Both the position numbers and the translations under genes were made by a program. The notes under the pieces were generated by a model. The model did no database searches. It saw only the letters and a program-made list of their open reading frames with translations, and had not been told where the DNA came from. From Eleginops maclovinus (lineage: Eukaryota; Chordata; Actinopteri; Perciformes; Eleginopidae), in contig NC_086352.1 of NCBI RefSeq assembly GCF_036324505.1, positions 34,890,119 through 34,954,118 on the forward strand: a stretch of DNA of 64,000 bases. The letters are read 5' to 3'. Shown here in pieces: positions 1 to 14,332 of this stretch (within the stretch, counting starts at the first letter, position 1; each line of letters starts with the position of its first letter).

Positions 1-1030
1 CTATTATCCCAGGGAGCATATTTCTAAAAAACACAAGTCTTTGAAATAACAAAACCATCTTTCTAGATGGCTTCAGATAAAGGAGATTTGTTGGATAACC
101 TAACCCAACAATATATGGGGACCTCCTGTGCTTATCACAGCTATATCTTTATTACAGCGCACATATTGTGCCCTCCACATAGGGAGCGACCCCTGATCCA
201 ATAGCACGCCCAACACTAAAATAAGAGCGTTCGAAGAAGCAGAGCGGTATATTTTTATATTTAAATAGGTTGAAATACATGAATTGGAAAACGTTCTATC
301 GATATATAATAAAATAATGTAGTTCAACCTTCTATTCAGTGACAAATATAATGTAAGAGATAGTTGTGATGAGACATTATAGCCTGTACAATACGCCAAT
401 GTTGAGATGGAAAAAATGTAAGCTAGTTAGCTACCTAAACATTTAGTCAAACAGTATGACAAAAAAAAAAACGTTCACGTATCCAATGCAGTGTGGGGCT
501 CTACTCCTCCATCTGACGGAGTGCCACTCTGCCGCTCTGAGAGGAAGCTGCTCTGAATATCTGAATGGTATGTTCCAGCAGTGTTCAGAGTTTACCAACA
601 GGCCCGTTTGTCATGCAGGATCATGAGGTTAATACAAACACACACACATATTTGAGTCACCTCTGTGCAGGTTGGCCAGGCCTACAGGACTCTGGGGTTT
701 TTCCTTTGTTTTAAGCAATAACTACAACTCATTCATAATGTAGCAAATGAGTTATATTAATAGAAGAAGCCATGGCGATAAAAAAAACATGTTATCAGAT
801 CATGCTAACAACAGGCAGCTCTCATATTGCAGTTAAAACATTAGAATACATTTTTACTTCCTTTTTGGCTAAAGGGCACTGAACTGTGGGTATGTGCTTA
901 GCTGTTTGTATATTTCTATGTTAGGACCCTACGGAGTGATGAAAAAATAAGTCCTATAACCCTGAAATGTGTTAGCATTTTAGCACGTCAGGTGACCTTG
1001 TCTGAAGTCGATGTTTTCTGAATTATTTTT
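1..1030. other. AT-rich non-coding stretch
   Basis: I see no exon, conserved protein or RNA gene here on either strand. The sequence is AT-rich with short A runs and a brief CACACA run near 640. It lies 8 kb beyond the 3' end of MTFMT and appears intergenic. Confidence 0.5.
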
Positions 1031-1039
1031 TTTTTTAAA

Positions 1040-1216
1040 GGCCTGAAATAAGATCTGTTGTTATCACAAGCTGAAGTGATTTTAACGTTTTGTTCTACGA
1101 CATAAAATATGTCAGTAAATACCCCACTGGTGAAGGTCTGAAGCTTTTTTGTGTCTTAAAAATAGTGGTTGCTAAGTGTTTGAATGAGACTACTAAAGGT
1201 CATCATACTGAGCATT
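1040..1216 (+). repeat. Left flank shared by the two minisatellite arrays
   Basis: This stretch resembles 21445-21590 throughout. Both contain 'aagatctg', 'cacaagctgaag', 'gattttaac', a 'tctacgacataaaa' segment, 'cagtaaataccccactgg' and 'gaatgagac', and both run directly into the 72-73 bp tandem array. The shared flank means the two arrays are copies of one larger repeat unit, probably a non-autonomous transposon carrying an internal minisatellite. I could not identify its termini or superfamily. Confidence 0.7.
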
Positions 1217-2785
1217 AGCCTTAGAGGTGGTGATATGAAGTCATGTGACCGTGATGTTAGTTCCTTTATAGCCCAACATTAGCCGCCTTTAGCTTACAGG
1301 TGGTGACGTGAAGTCATGTGACTGTGCTGTTGTTCCTTTATAGCCTAACATTAGCCTCTTTTAGCTTAGCGGTGGTGACGTGGAGTCATGTGACTGTGCT
1401 GTAGTTCATTTATAGCCCAACATTAGCCGCCTTTAGCTTAGCGGTGGTGACGTGGAGTCATGTGACTGTGCTGTAGTTCATTTATAGCCCAACATTAGCC
1501 GCCTTTAGCTTAGCAGTGGTGACGTGGAGTCATGTGACCGTGCTGTTGTTCCTTTATAGCCCAACATTAGCCGCCTTTAGCTTAGAGGTGGTGGCGTGAA
1601 GTTATGTGACCATGCTGTAGTTCCTTTATAGCCCAACATTAGCCACCTTTAGCTTAGCAGTGGTGACGTGAAGTCATGTGACCCTCTTGTAGTTCATTTA
1701 TAGCTCAACATTAGCCGCCTTTAGCTTAGCAGTGGTGACGTGGAGTCATGTGACCATGCTGTAGTTCATTTATAGCCCAACATTAGCCGCCTTTAGCTTA
1801 GCGGTGGTGACGTGGAGTCATGTGACTGTGCTGTAGTTCATTTATAGCCCAACATTAGCCGCCTTTAGCTTAGCGGTGGTGACGTGGAGTCATGTGACTG
1901 TGCTGTAGTTCATTTATAGCCCAACATTAACCGCCTTTAGCTTAGCAGTGGTGACGTGGAGTCATGTGACTGTGCTGTAGTTCATTTATAGCCCAACATT
2001 AGCCGCCTTTAGCTTAGCAGTGGTGACGTGGAGTCATGTGACCGTGCTGTTGTTCCTTTATAGCCCAACATTAGCCGCCTTTAGCTTAGCGGTGGTGGCG
2101 TGAAGTTATGTGACCATGCTGTAGTTCCTTTATAGCCCAACATTAGCCACCTTTAGCTTAGCAGTGGTGACATGAAGTCATGTGACCGTCTTGTAGTTCA
2201 TTTATAGCTCAACATTAGCCGCCTTTAGCTTAGCAGTGGTGACGTGGAGTCATGTGACCGTGCTGTAGTTCATTTATAGCCCAACATTAGCCGCCTTTAG
2301 CTTAGCAGTGGTGACGTGAAGTCATGTGACCGTCTTGTAGTTCATTTATAGCTCAACATTAGCCGCCTTTAGCTTAGCGGTGGTGGCGTGAAGTTATGTG
2401 ACCATACTGTAGTTCCTTTATAGCCCAACATTAGCCACCTTTAGCTTAGCAGTGGTGACGTGAAGTCATGTGACCGTCTTGTAGTTCATTTATAGCTCAA
2501 CATTAGCCGCCTTTAGCTTAGCGGTGGTGGCGTGAAGTTATGTGACCGTACTGTAGTTCCTTTATAGCCCAACATTAGCCACCTTTAGCTTAGCAGTGGT
2601 GACGTGAAGTCATGTGACCGTCTTGTAGTTCATTTATAGCTCAACATTAGCCGCCTTTAGCTTAGCGGTGGTGGCGTGAAGTTATGTGACCGTGCTGTTG
2701 TTCCTTTGTAGCCCAACATTAGCCGCCTTTAGCTTAGTGGTGGTGGCGTGAAGTCATGTGACCATGCTGTAATTTGTTTATAATC
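1217..2785 (+). repeat. Minisatellite array 1, about 22 units of 72 bp
   Basis: Units follow a regular 72 bp period (73 bp for the first). Counting the tcatgtgac/ttatgtgac core gives 22 positions, at 1241, 1314, 1386 and then every 72 bp to 2754. Each unit reads roughly 'tagcccaacattagccgcc', 'tttagcttagcggtggtgac', 'gtgaagtcatgtgaccg', then 'tgctgtagttcctttatag'. Units fall into subtypes: some have 'gttatgtgac' and 'ttagccacc', others 'gtcttgtagttcatttatag' and 'gctcaac'. These two types often alternate, giving dimers of about 144 bp. No reading frame is conserved. Confidence 0.95.
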
Positions 2786-4698
<1,913 letters not shown>

Positions 4699-5220
4699 TG
4701 TGATGGAAACTTCTGGAGCAATGGAGAGGAACCTCAGAGAGACACAGGGAGAGCTGGAACTTTGATGCAAACACTGAGGGTTTATTATGAAGTTAACAGC
4801 CGGAGAATTGACAAGACATTTGCTGCAGCCACGAGTTGACACAGCGGCTGCCCGACCAATTCTGAAGAACTCTACTGCAGTCCGAGGTTTTAACTAGTTC
4901 AGAGTGTATAATCAACATTCCTCATCAGTGAGACTAGACAAATATGGACCCTGAATCTAACTAGAGCTGTCGTCCATGGAAAAGAATGTACGCAAGGGAA
5001 CCTACGTTCAAGATAAGAAGGGCTTCTAGACGTCCCTGAACAATAAACTATCTCAGGTCAGCTTGTGCTCGGTCAGAAACTGGCATCAAAGTGCCAGAGC
5101 TGCCCCTCCTTAAGGGAGATTACAGCACCCCCAAGGCCAAAGACATATGCCATGGGAATAGAGACAGAGGAAGGAGAAAATCATGAACTAGGTCAAAGGT
5201 TAAACACCTAAGCATAGGTA
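4699..5220 (-). mobile_element. Solo LTR, minus orientation (same family as 57352-57882)
   Basis: The reverse complement aligns along its length with 57352-57882. Shared blocks include the AATAAA signal in 'aataaaccctcagtgtttgc', 'gacaattctccggctgttaac' in similar form, 'gcacaagctgacctgagata', 'gtttattgtt' and a 'catcaca' end. Promoter/polyadenylation-like content, about 520 bp length and the absence of flanking coding sequence suggest a solo LTR left by recombination. The parent family could not be determined because no internal region remains. Target duplications were not clear. Confidence 0.65.
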
Positions 5221-8197
5221 GAAGAGCCACAATACTGGATTAAAAAGGAGGCAGAAATCAACAGTAATAGACATGTGCCTCATGACTGCTTATTGCTAAG
5301 GATTTGAAAGGTTTAAAAACACATACTGTACCAACATCTTCATAAATACCGTGTGTTGCAACAAGTATCTATAAGACAATGAAATACTTAGTGAAGTAGA
5401 CATAGTGATGTAATGACTGTAATTTGTTACACTCATTACAGATGAACTTAATAACAAATGATTGAATGATGTTGGACTGCAGTGACACCTAAGGATTCTG
5501 ACCTTTTAAATTCAGCAGCAGTAGGGACTCACCAGCAGGCGCTCATTCTAAGAGAACGTTCCCATTAAGCCGATAACATTTACAAATACATTTATTCCTC
5601 TCTTTAACAGCCTTTTGTCCGGACTAAGGCAGCGTGTGGCTCTGTGTTTCACTGTGTACCAGGTCAACAAAGCATTGCTGAGTCAGCCCAGTAAAATAAA
5701 GATGATTGTGACACACAATGTCCCCAGAATAAATAATGATTTAGCCAAAACACAGATGGTGGTAATAGAGTGGCTGTCATGGACCATCCATTAATAACTA
5801 TGTCATGACTATTTCAGGTGTATGACAACATAAATAGACAAATGTAAATGCAATCATTGATACCCAAAGCCATTTGGTATCTTAATAGCTCAAAATCATT
5901 AGATGAACATACTCTTTAAAAGTATCAAGAAAAAGTACTTTGACAGTAGTACCTTATGCCAGAAGTCTTTAGAATCAGCCTTTCAGCAGGGTCCTGTGAG
6001 AGTGACAGATGCTAACAGGGAGGAGTGACAGTGACCACTTCCGGGTTTGGTGACATTCTCTTTAGACCTCTGAAATGCGAAGCGTAACGTTACCGGGGCT
6101 GCTTCACCGCTCCACAAACAGCTGACATCATACTGGTGCAAACCACAGCAACTCTATCATGACGTCATCTCATAAACACATTACTGTCATATTAAACTGC
6201 CATAACAGTGACAGTGGACAGTACAACTAGCTTTAAAAACACTCGCGCGAGCTTTATTTTATTAACACAACTTTCGTTTGGCAGCTACACACACTGGCAC
6301 TGTAACGTTAGCTAGCTACAATAGCGTCTGATAATTTCAAACTTACCCGTGTTTCTACGCCACTGTTAAATTGACTTGTGCTTAAAACAAAATGTCGTTT
6401 TGGTTTGGTCAGCTTACTGTATAACGCTAAGCATGCTGTCTTTGGAGAGAGGCGGGCTGCTGGAGAAGTTGTGCTCTGTCACTTTAGGTTCAGCTAGCAG
6501 TCACTGTGTAAAATGGAAGTCTCTCTGAACCGTTACCACGGGGGGGGGGTGGGGGCAGAGCCAACATGATAAGTGCTATTTGCTTCAACATAACTTTCAT
6601 TGACTGTATGTAGAGTTATACTTTAATGGAAAACATTTTATTCATTAACTTTATTTGATGTGTAGTTTTCTTTAAAAGGGAAGTGAAAGTGCAGTGGACA
6701 GCTCCCGGAGTGAAAGTGTAACGTGGTACAGTCCAGAGAGGAACAGCAGGATCATCTTCACTCGCAACCTGTAATGTGTGTCCAAGCGCTGCACGAGCTC
6801 TATGTCTAATTACAAGATCACCTTTATTGATGACCAGGAAGAAAATGTTGGAGTTGCAGCAGAGAACATAAATAAGTATCTTACATAGAGAAAGATACAA
6901 ATAAAGTATGTAATTTAATATAGAGCCCAAAAAAAAGAAAGTATCATTAAATAGGAACTACAATAGAGCAATTAGACTCAACAGTGTAATGTAAGCATTA
7001 TACAAGCAGTACCCAAGTCCAGTGATACTTGAAATATTAGTGTAATACCTTATTATGCAGAAGCTACATTTCCCCTAAAAAACAGATGTACCAGTTCAAT
7101 TAATATACAATATAAAAGTGAATATCTTCAGCACAAGACTTAAGTGACTCATAAACAGCCAATCCCAAATGTGTAATTTGGTCATTAAAAACTTAAAACA
7201 TTATCAAAAACATACAAGCAACTAATATGGAGACGCACTACATGTATTGTTGTATGCGTTATTCTACTGGATCCTGTGGCTAGTCTTGTTGATGCATTCT
7301 GTGCCAGCTAGTCCTGGATAACCCTGAGCAGAACCCTGCTCACAATGAAATGAATCTCTGTTTGGAATGACTTTTTCCAACACTTTGCCCAGACACTGTG
7401 GTTTGGAGATGGGACAGTTACCTATAATGAAGGTATCCGTTTAGTGGCGAGGGTTGGATCCTGAATGAAACTAGTAAGCAGCATGACTTGAGCAAAACTC
7501 AGAGGCTCTGTCTGCACCAACATGTCTCTGTCTGGGGTTAGACCTCACTCCCCTGCTCTTTGTATGAATAATTATCAACTTACTTTGCGTACATAAAATA
7601 AATACTTTGGTGAAAATGCTATTGATGTTTGTGTATAAATTATGGTTTCATATATTATGATTCACATAGTGTGTGTGATGGCTACAGTCTTTGTGTGCCA
7701 ATTGGCAGACTTTGTCTACGCTCTACAGGGGTGTTGGTAAGGAGGCATGATGTGTTTCAGAATCAGAATACCATTATTCGTTCCACAGAAGGGACATTAC
7801 AGGGATATTCAACCTTAGAATTAAAGGTCAATGTGTGTGTACAAGGCAGCTACACAGAGCTCCAGGCAGCTGGCAGGGTGTGTTACACATGTAGAGAGCA
7901 ACGGAACAACAACACAACACACACCAGATGTACCCTGTTTTGATAAATCATTTGTGTCGGATTAGCTCATTTTCCAGTTGAAAGGTTTGTCACTTCAAAA
8001 AGAACGTGTGGGAAGTATGTTTCTGATGTGTTTATTTTCAAAGGGCTGTGAGCAGGGTTTTTCAGTGGATTGAAAAAGGCACCATGTCATCGCTGCCATT
8101 TATTCCGAGCATGTAGAAGTATCCACTCATGATGATACAGTAAGTCTTACACTGTATGTTTCATCGGTCTCCCTTAACATAATGCTTGCCTCTAACA
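5221..8197. other. Non-coding stretch, possible distant upstream exon
   Basis: I see no conserved coding exon. The 6000-6560 part differs from its surroundings: it has CpGs, repeated 'taacgtta' motifs and, on the minus strand, a strong donor-like site (CG|GTAAGTTT, GT at 6346-6345). It could be the 5' end of a gene running left out of the window. The rest is AT-rich. Confidence 0.4.
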
Positions 8198-8925
8198 CAG
8201 TGGTTCTCAAACTTTTTCAGTCAGGCCCCCCCTTGGGTAATGGAAATATCTTCGAGCCCCCCGAACCCGGTTCCGACCTACATTGGTAGGATTAATTGTA
8301 TGTAGTTCTACAAACATTACATTTTCTCTACTAATAATAACAACACACAAAGATCCAACTATACTTGTGTACGTTATTATGGATAGAACATAAACAACTG
8401 TGAAATGAATGGTATTTTTTAGGGAAATACTTAACAAATTGGAAACAGAATTAAAATTGCTTTGTTTAATATACTGTGGATTCTGGGCTGCTAGCGCACA
8501 TATCATACCTGCAGTCACTAACTAAGTACATTTACTTAAGTACTGTACTTAAGTACACTTTTCAGATACTTGTACTTGCTTGAGTATTTCAGGTTTTGCA
8601 ATTTTGTACTTCTACTCCACTACAATTCAGAGGTAAATGGTGTACTTTAACTCCACTACATGTATTTAATACCTTTAGTTACTTTGCAGATCTGGATTAA
8701 TGATGTGAAATATAATCAACCTTTGAATCAGACTTTAGTTTTTCTCCCATCTTGCAAGTAATTTGGGCAACAGAGCTTCGATTTATGGCAGAAAGCTGTG
8801 CATTTCTCCATCTGAATATGATGGCCAGCTGATGGACAGATTTATTTATTTACATTTTTTTTTATTATAACAAAGAGCAACCAATGTTTGTTTACAACTT
8901 CCTCCCAAGTATCATGTGTTAGTTG
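8198..8925. mobile_element. hAT-type MITE, interrupted by a second MITE
   Basis: It starts with 'cagtggttctcaaacttttt', a hAT-like terminus, and matches the copy at 63100-63472 over 'cgagcccccc', 'acccggttcc', 'aacacacaaagatccaacta' and, at its far end, 'tgtttacaacttcctcc'. In this copy a separate repeat rich in 'acttaagta' and 'tactccactaca' begins near 8518 and separates the two halves. No transposase is encoded. Confidence 0.7.
8518..8690 (+). repeat. TACTT-rich dispersed MITE, nested copy
   Basis: The segment carries 'taagtacatttacttaagta', 'tacttctactccactacaat' and 'tttaatacctttagttactt'. The same words recur at 29400-29745, 34865-35030, 35030-35330 and 47270-47350. Some copies begin with cagtggtg-like ends, suggesting a hAT-type non-autonomous element, but the superfamily is my inference. 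This copy sits inside the hAT-type MITE that starts at 8198. Confidence 0.65.
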
Positions 8926-8967
8926 GCCTATTGAGGGTAAATAATTCTCACAATACTTATAACGGAA

Positions 8968-9008
8968 ATCTCCCCTTTGTGGGACGAATAAAGGAACTCT
9001 GATTCTGA
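8968..9008 (+). mobile_element. LINE-type 3' tail
   Basis: The words 'ctcccctttgtgggacgaat' and 'aaaggaactctgattctga' match the 3' ends at 10108-10146, 34284-34322 and 56873-56897. A conserved 'gtgggac.aataaaggaa' block followed by a TTCTGA microsatellite is typical of fish non-LTR elements inserted as short 5'-truncated copies. Confidence 0.5.
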
Positions 9009-9333
9009 ACATTGTATTTAATATTCAAAACTCAAGTGATTACATCATTAGACCAATTAACAATTCACTTTTGAAGCCAATCAAAGAAGGCAGACATAAA
9101 TATATACTTATACAAAATGTAGTCTGTATCAGTGTTAATTCATGTTAACCTGATGTGCGTCTCCAGCCGTCCAACATCTCTGTGAAGCTGCACTTCGGTT
9201 GTGGGCTAAATGATAACATCAACAAACTAACATGCTCACAATGCTCATGTTTGAAGTGACATATGTTCTCCGTCTTAGTTTTAATAGAAATAAACAGTTC
9301 CTGTTTGAACCTGATAAGTCAGCAGCGATTTCA

Positions 9334-9339
9334 TTTATT
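9334..9339 (-). promoter_or_regulatory. MTFMT: Candidate MTFMT polyadenylation signal
   Basis: AATAAA on the minus strand lies 126 bases after the MTFMT stop codon. It is the nearest canonical signal and would give a short 3' UTR. Confidence 0.45.
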
Positions 9340-9464
9340 ACAATAAAAGCAAGGTTCAGATACAGTCATACTGTACCTGCAGATGTCTTAAAACAGACAG
9401 AGTAGCACATTAATAATTCCCAGCAGCTGACGGCATCTGCAGAGTTCATATCAAAGAGGAAACA

Positions 9465-12400
9465 TCATGACGTAGAGTTCTCTCTCAGGTCCTTTGCTTC
9501 TCCTCCGTGTTTCCTGCTGACAAACAGTCCTTTTGTGATGTCACACTCTGACTTCCTATGCAGGGTCTGGTGCAGGTAGCCATTATAGAAGTCTCCTGCC
9601 GTCAGCCTCTTCTTCAGGACCACAGACCTGAATCCCACCCAGCCATCCTGCAGCATGGAGCACAGATTAACACAAAGATGAGGGGTACACAGACTCAGTG
9701 ACATTCCTTAATCAGGCCATAGCCTTCACTACATGTTAAATGAATGTGACCAGCTTTAATATGAAGGGCAAAAACCCAGGGGCCAGCAACTAAAGATGAA
9801 TAAGGTTGATTTGTTATAATGCATAACTGCAAGCTCACAATCTGCTGCAGCAGTAATGTGTGTTTGTCACAACAATGTTGTAAAATGACAAATTAAAAGT
9901 GCAAATTATACTTTACTAATACTACCGTCATCTGGCTACTACTTTATTTGTTCCACTTCATTTTTTTAAATTCTGCTACTTATCTTTTCTACTTGAATGT
10001 GTCCTTAGTTGATTTTCTAATTTTATAAATGAGTGCTTGCCACTTATCTATGCTGTTTTATTTTATTGGTTATTGTTACTGTCTCTTTGCTTTAACGATG
10101 TAAATGTCCCCTCTGTGGGAGGAGTGAAGGAATTCTGATTCTGATTAAATTTGGAGATTTGCACTCAAACACGTGTCAAGGTTAAAATACAGGTATATGG
10201 ACCCCATCATGTAGTGGCTTTCTTCAGCTTCTTCCTGTTAACACATTCGGTTTTTTATAAAACGCTGTTAAAACATGTTTCAACCATACCTAAACTATAA
10301 AAATACACACTTTCAAACTAAACTACTCTGTTTCATTTTGTAATTTTTGCTGCATTGTTGGAGGAGCTCGGGACCTATGATTTTAATTGCCAGAACTACA
10401 CTGTAGCAGCTGTGCATCCGACAATAAAAACCCTTGAACCTATATTCTGCAGCTGAACCACAATCCTACTCAAACACAACAATTTACATAATCTACAATA
10501 TGATAGGAATTATTCTGAGCTGAAGGCGGCTTTTGCGTAATGAAATATATTTTAATGTACAGATAAATGACTGACATTAAAATGGTTCCTAAAGACAGCC
10601 CATAGCAACAAATAACTTATAACCAGGCCTGAGATTCTGACAAGTAAACACTGAACAGACTGGATGAGGAACTCTGTACAGGGGATGGGAAGAGAGGAAC
10701 TCAGGCTTTGTTAAATTAAACCTTCACAATAGGTAAGGTTTACACAGAGATAGCTCTTTTTGAACCTCAGAGTTTTCTCCTCCAACAGTTGGAACTAATC
10801 CCGCATTCTGAAAATTGGCCCAGGGTATTCAGAATATCACTGGAAAATAAAATGCATGAAATGTGTCTTTCTGATTCTTTTGCACTCCTGGAAGCTCAGA
10901 AATGACATGTATTAATAACCCTTAAGTGCTGCAAACTAATATTGAACAGAGGGACCTGCAGCCAGAGACGGCCTAATATTTACATTAATAACATAGTTCC
11001 TGTTGTGTCCACTAGATGTCACCATCATCAAATCAGCAGTATCAAGAGAGCAAACAGAGGACCTGAATGCAGGGGGAGTGTAACACACCTTACAGCACAC
11101 AGCCAGTGTGTCGGACTCCTTCTGATAGCTCACTGAGCCGTGGGCCACTCTGCTCCTCTCATCTGCAGGAACATGGAGTGATCAAAGACAGCAGTGACGT
11201 TATACTCATAGCCTGCTCTAACTTCTGGTTGTTACATTAGCAGTGCGGAACAAAGCAGTACTTTTAGACTACAGCATACTCTGTGCTTTGTGCTGTGTTT
11301 TCTTGAGAGCTCAGTGATGCAGGAGGTCTAAATAATAATATATATTTTTTTCGGGCTCTAAAAGAACCCTTCTATAAAATCCCAGGTAGCATATATTAAT
11401 GGGTCACCATATAACTCATCTGTATACATTTTATTTGTATATCAAATACTATTTAATTCCTTCAAATGCTCATCCTGATTGGCTAACATTTGTTTGGCTC
11501 AGCTAATCAATTATAAAATTAAATGATCTATTCATATTTATTACACTGAATAATAATTCAATTAATGTCACTTTGATTTGGCCAAAAGAAGCGTAGTACT
11601 TAAGTATAACTTTTAAATCTGCTGCGTCCAGTTAGTCTAGAGTAAAGGAGCTGTAGACAATTCAGTAGTCACTTTATAAAGAAATGGTACACAGTGAGAA
11701 AAAATGCTGCCAGCATCGTTCAGACCAAAAATGGGTAAAAAACTCAAAGAGCCAAAATGCTGACTCATTTCCAGGTTTTAAGACTCATTCCTCACCGCTC
11801 TACTTTTAAATAGAAGCATTTTGAGCTACTTGACTGATGTTCCCGCTTGCAGTGCTTCATGGGACATATATTCTTGTTCCAACAGGATTTCCCAAACTTA
11901 CCTAATAATGAAATATGACATCTTCCTACAAAATCCAGGAGTTTTATCGTCCTGCCCATCCAGGTGGTCCTCAGAGGAGTCTGATGGCAGAGAGGCATCA
12001 GAGATATTCAACAGTGTGTTCCACACCTCAACCCAACACGTCTCCATGTCTCCTTACCCTGCAGCCGATGGCGCGGTAGAGACGATTGATCTGATCACAG
12101 GTCTGCTCCTCCCACTCCACCCAGCTCATGGAGGTATTGATTTTTGGGGCTATTGGAGGAAATTAATAAATATAAAGTGGTTTGATGCACGAATGTGTCT
12201 GTGTAGTTCAGAGCTACGTACCAAATGTTCCTCCGGTCCGGCTTTGCTCTTTTTTCTGAGCTATTCTCTCAGACAGAGTCATCAGTGTATCAACCAGCTG
12301 CAAAACACACACACACACAGCCGAGTTAGCTTCCTGTGAGTAAACAAATACCTGACATGTTCCATCCACCCACCAGGTGCGCTCCTTTAGTGGAAAGGGC

Positions 12401-12690
12401 GGCTTCCAGCTGGTCTGCAGTGCAGCCTTCAGGGACCTGATGGAGCTCCTGCTGGAGGATGGGGCCCACATCAAACCTGGGGAGGAGGCATGTTAATCTC
12501 TGTGTGATGGTGGAATATAAAAACAGGAAAAGCATGGGGGGGGTTCCCCTCAGGTTACCTGTGAGGGCGGATCTGGATGATGGAGACCCCCGTCACAGAG
12601 TCACCATGCAGGATGGTGTGGAAGATGGGGGCCGGACCCCTCCACCTGGGCAGCAGGCTGGGGTGAACATTCAGAATCCCACTGCAGAGG

Positions 12691-12784
<94 letters not shown>

Positions 12785-14332
12785 TACTAATAGTTTGGAA
12801 ATGATCATATAAATTGAAACATTATTTAAAATTGTTCTTTAATAAAGTTAAATAATTGTATGTTCAGGTGAGGGTTATGATATGAGTAAATAAGACGTTT
12901 TGTCTTGGCCATCATTTCTAGTAATGTAATATTAATTGTTTAAAATGTGAATGCATTGTTGAATCTATTTTTAGAGACGTGTCCACACACTGAGATCTCT
13001 GCTGTCACTTTAGAATCAGAATATCTTGATAGTCGTCATACTAAGGTATAACGACAGGGGGCCACAGAAACCAAACCAAGACCTCCAGAGGCAGCAGGGC
13101 TCCCTCTTCAGGTTTAGAGCATCACATGTAGGAGATGAAAGCAGCTCACTGTGGGAACTTGTTGATGAGCTTCTCGGGGAGCAAACATCCGAAGGACACC
13201 ACCACCCCCACATCAAACTGTCCTTCCACAGAGTGGGGGGGCCAGCTGTGGACTGGGAGCTGGTTCTGCAGAGCGAACCTCTTCACCGGGACGTCCCCCG
13301 GCAGAGCCACAACCTCAAGGGACTCCACCACCCCCCCACTGGAGCTCCTACAAATGACATGGAGGTTGGTTATCAACGTGCGCTAACATGAGGAAATACA
13401 AGGCATTTCATCAGCTGCAGGAGGAGGAGGCTCACTCCGCCTCACCGTCACCAGTTTGAAGTCTTCTGTGGTCTCATTAGAATTGATATGAAGATTGGAA
13501 ATCTAACCCCACATTTATTTCAAAGTCTAGGATAAAGATGAAAATGAACACCAGATTATAGAGCAATGATGACACTTGTGGAAATGGGATTGTCCCGATA
13601 AGAAAAGAAACCAAACCGCTGTGTCTTCCAATCACAAGCAGGTGTACAAGAGTTTTGTCAGATAAATTAAAAAACACACATTGCCATTTAATATAAGGAG
13701 GTAACTTGACTCGAAAATGGAAAGTAAAGGAAAAGTAACCAATTTTTCCATACAACACTTTTGTCAAATACACCTTTGTGTTGATTTTGGTTCCATAAAA
13801 GGAAACTCAGCTATTTTATTTTTTATTAAACATATTTCAATGCATCTCTTCACATGAAATGTAGACAAGGCATTGGCACTACTCAATAAAACAGGACAGA
13901 AGTGTAGAAGTGATATAAAAGAACAATGATGTGAAGCCATATGTTACTGTACAATTCCCTGGGGTATCAGGGAGGTGTTAAAACTGGATTCTAACAGGGA
14001 CCCATAGAAATCTAGCGTATTGTTTCCAACTGACTGACATACATTACACAGCAGTTACAGAGGACTGTAAATTAAGATGGTAGACCCAGTAACAGAAGAG
14101 GCTGTGGGGACAACAACGCTGCTGGGGTTCAGTCTTCACACAGTGTGTATCCCAGGGGGTGTGGGACTCACCTGTTGGATGAGAGCAGTTTCAGAGACTC
14201 CACAGCGAAGTGGTCTGACCCGAAGAACAGCAGCCTCCAGGGGGGTCCGGAGGAGGAGAGTCTGCGGGGCGGCCGCTGCCTCCCGCCGGCCTGCAGGCAG
14301 CGGAGCGCCGCGGTCCTGCCCAGCAGCCACAT
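9465..14332 (-). CDS. MTFMT: Mitochondrial methionyl-tRNA formyltransferase (9 exons)
   Basis: The enzyme transfers the formyl group of 10-formyl-tetrahydrofolate to Met-tRNA(Met) in the mitochondrial matrix, producing the initiator for mitochondrial translation. Coding exons, in transcript order: 14332-14172, 13347-13150, 12681-12559, 12476-12374, 12297-12222, 12149-12058, 11980-11902, 11162-11089, 9647-9465. All borders are GT/AG with matching phases and give 362 residues (human about 389). The arginine-rich N-terminus before residue 35 looks like a mitochondrial presequence. The formyltransferase signature [15 protein letters not shown] starts at residue 124; by family knowledge N124, H126 and D163 (in FDVGPI) are the catalytic triad. 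The C-terminal RNA-binding domain ([19 protein letters not shown]) is present. A long UG repeat ends 12 nt before the exon 3 acceptor. The start codon is the first ATG that opens the conserved frame. Confidence 0.97.
10108..10146 (+). mobile_element. LINE-type 3' tail in MTFMT intron 8
   Basis: 'cccctctgtgggaggagtga' then 'aggaattctgattctgatt' matches the other LINE-like tails in this window. It lies in the large last intron of MTFMT, antisense to the gene. No reverse transcriptase sequence adjoins it. Confidence 0.5.
12696..12782 (+). repeat. (CA)n microsatellite beside the MTFMT exon 3 acceptor
   Basis: This is an uninterrupted CA repeat of about 43 units. Transcribed with MTFMT it becomes a (UG)n tract ending about 12 nt upstream of the exon 3 AG (12683-12682), leaving only 'gcgcgccctctgcag' between repeat and exon. 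Confidence 0.97.

Noticed and set aside
1217..2785. CRISPR-like array of regular repeats
   Set aside because: Units are contiguous 72 bp tandem repeats with no unique spacers, in a eukaryotic genome with introns; the array is a minisatellite.
7629..7943. 104-codon plus-strand frame
   Set aside because: Composition and the phrase 'acagaagggacattac' suggest repeat-derived DNA; there are no coding landmarks or splice context.
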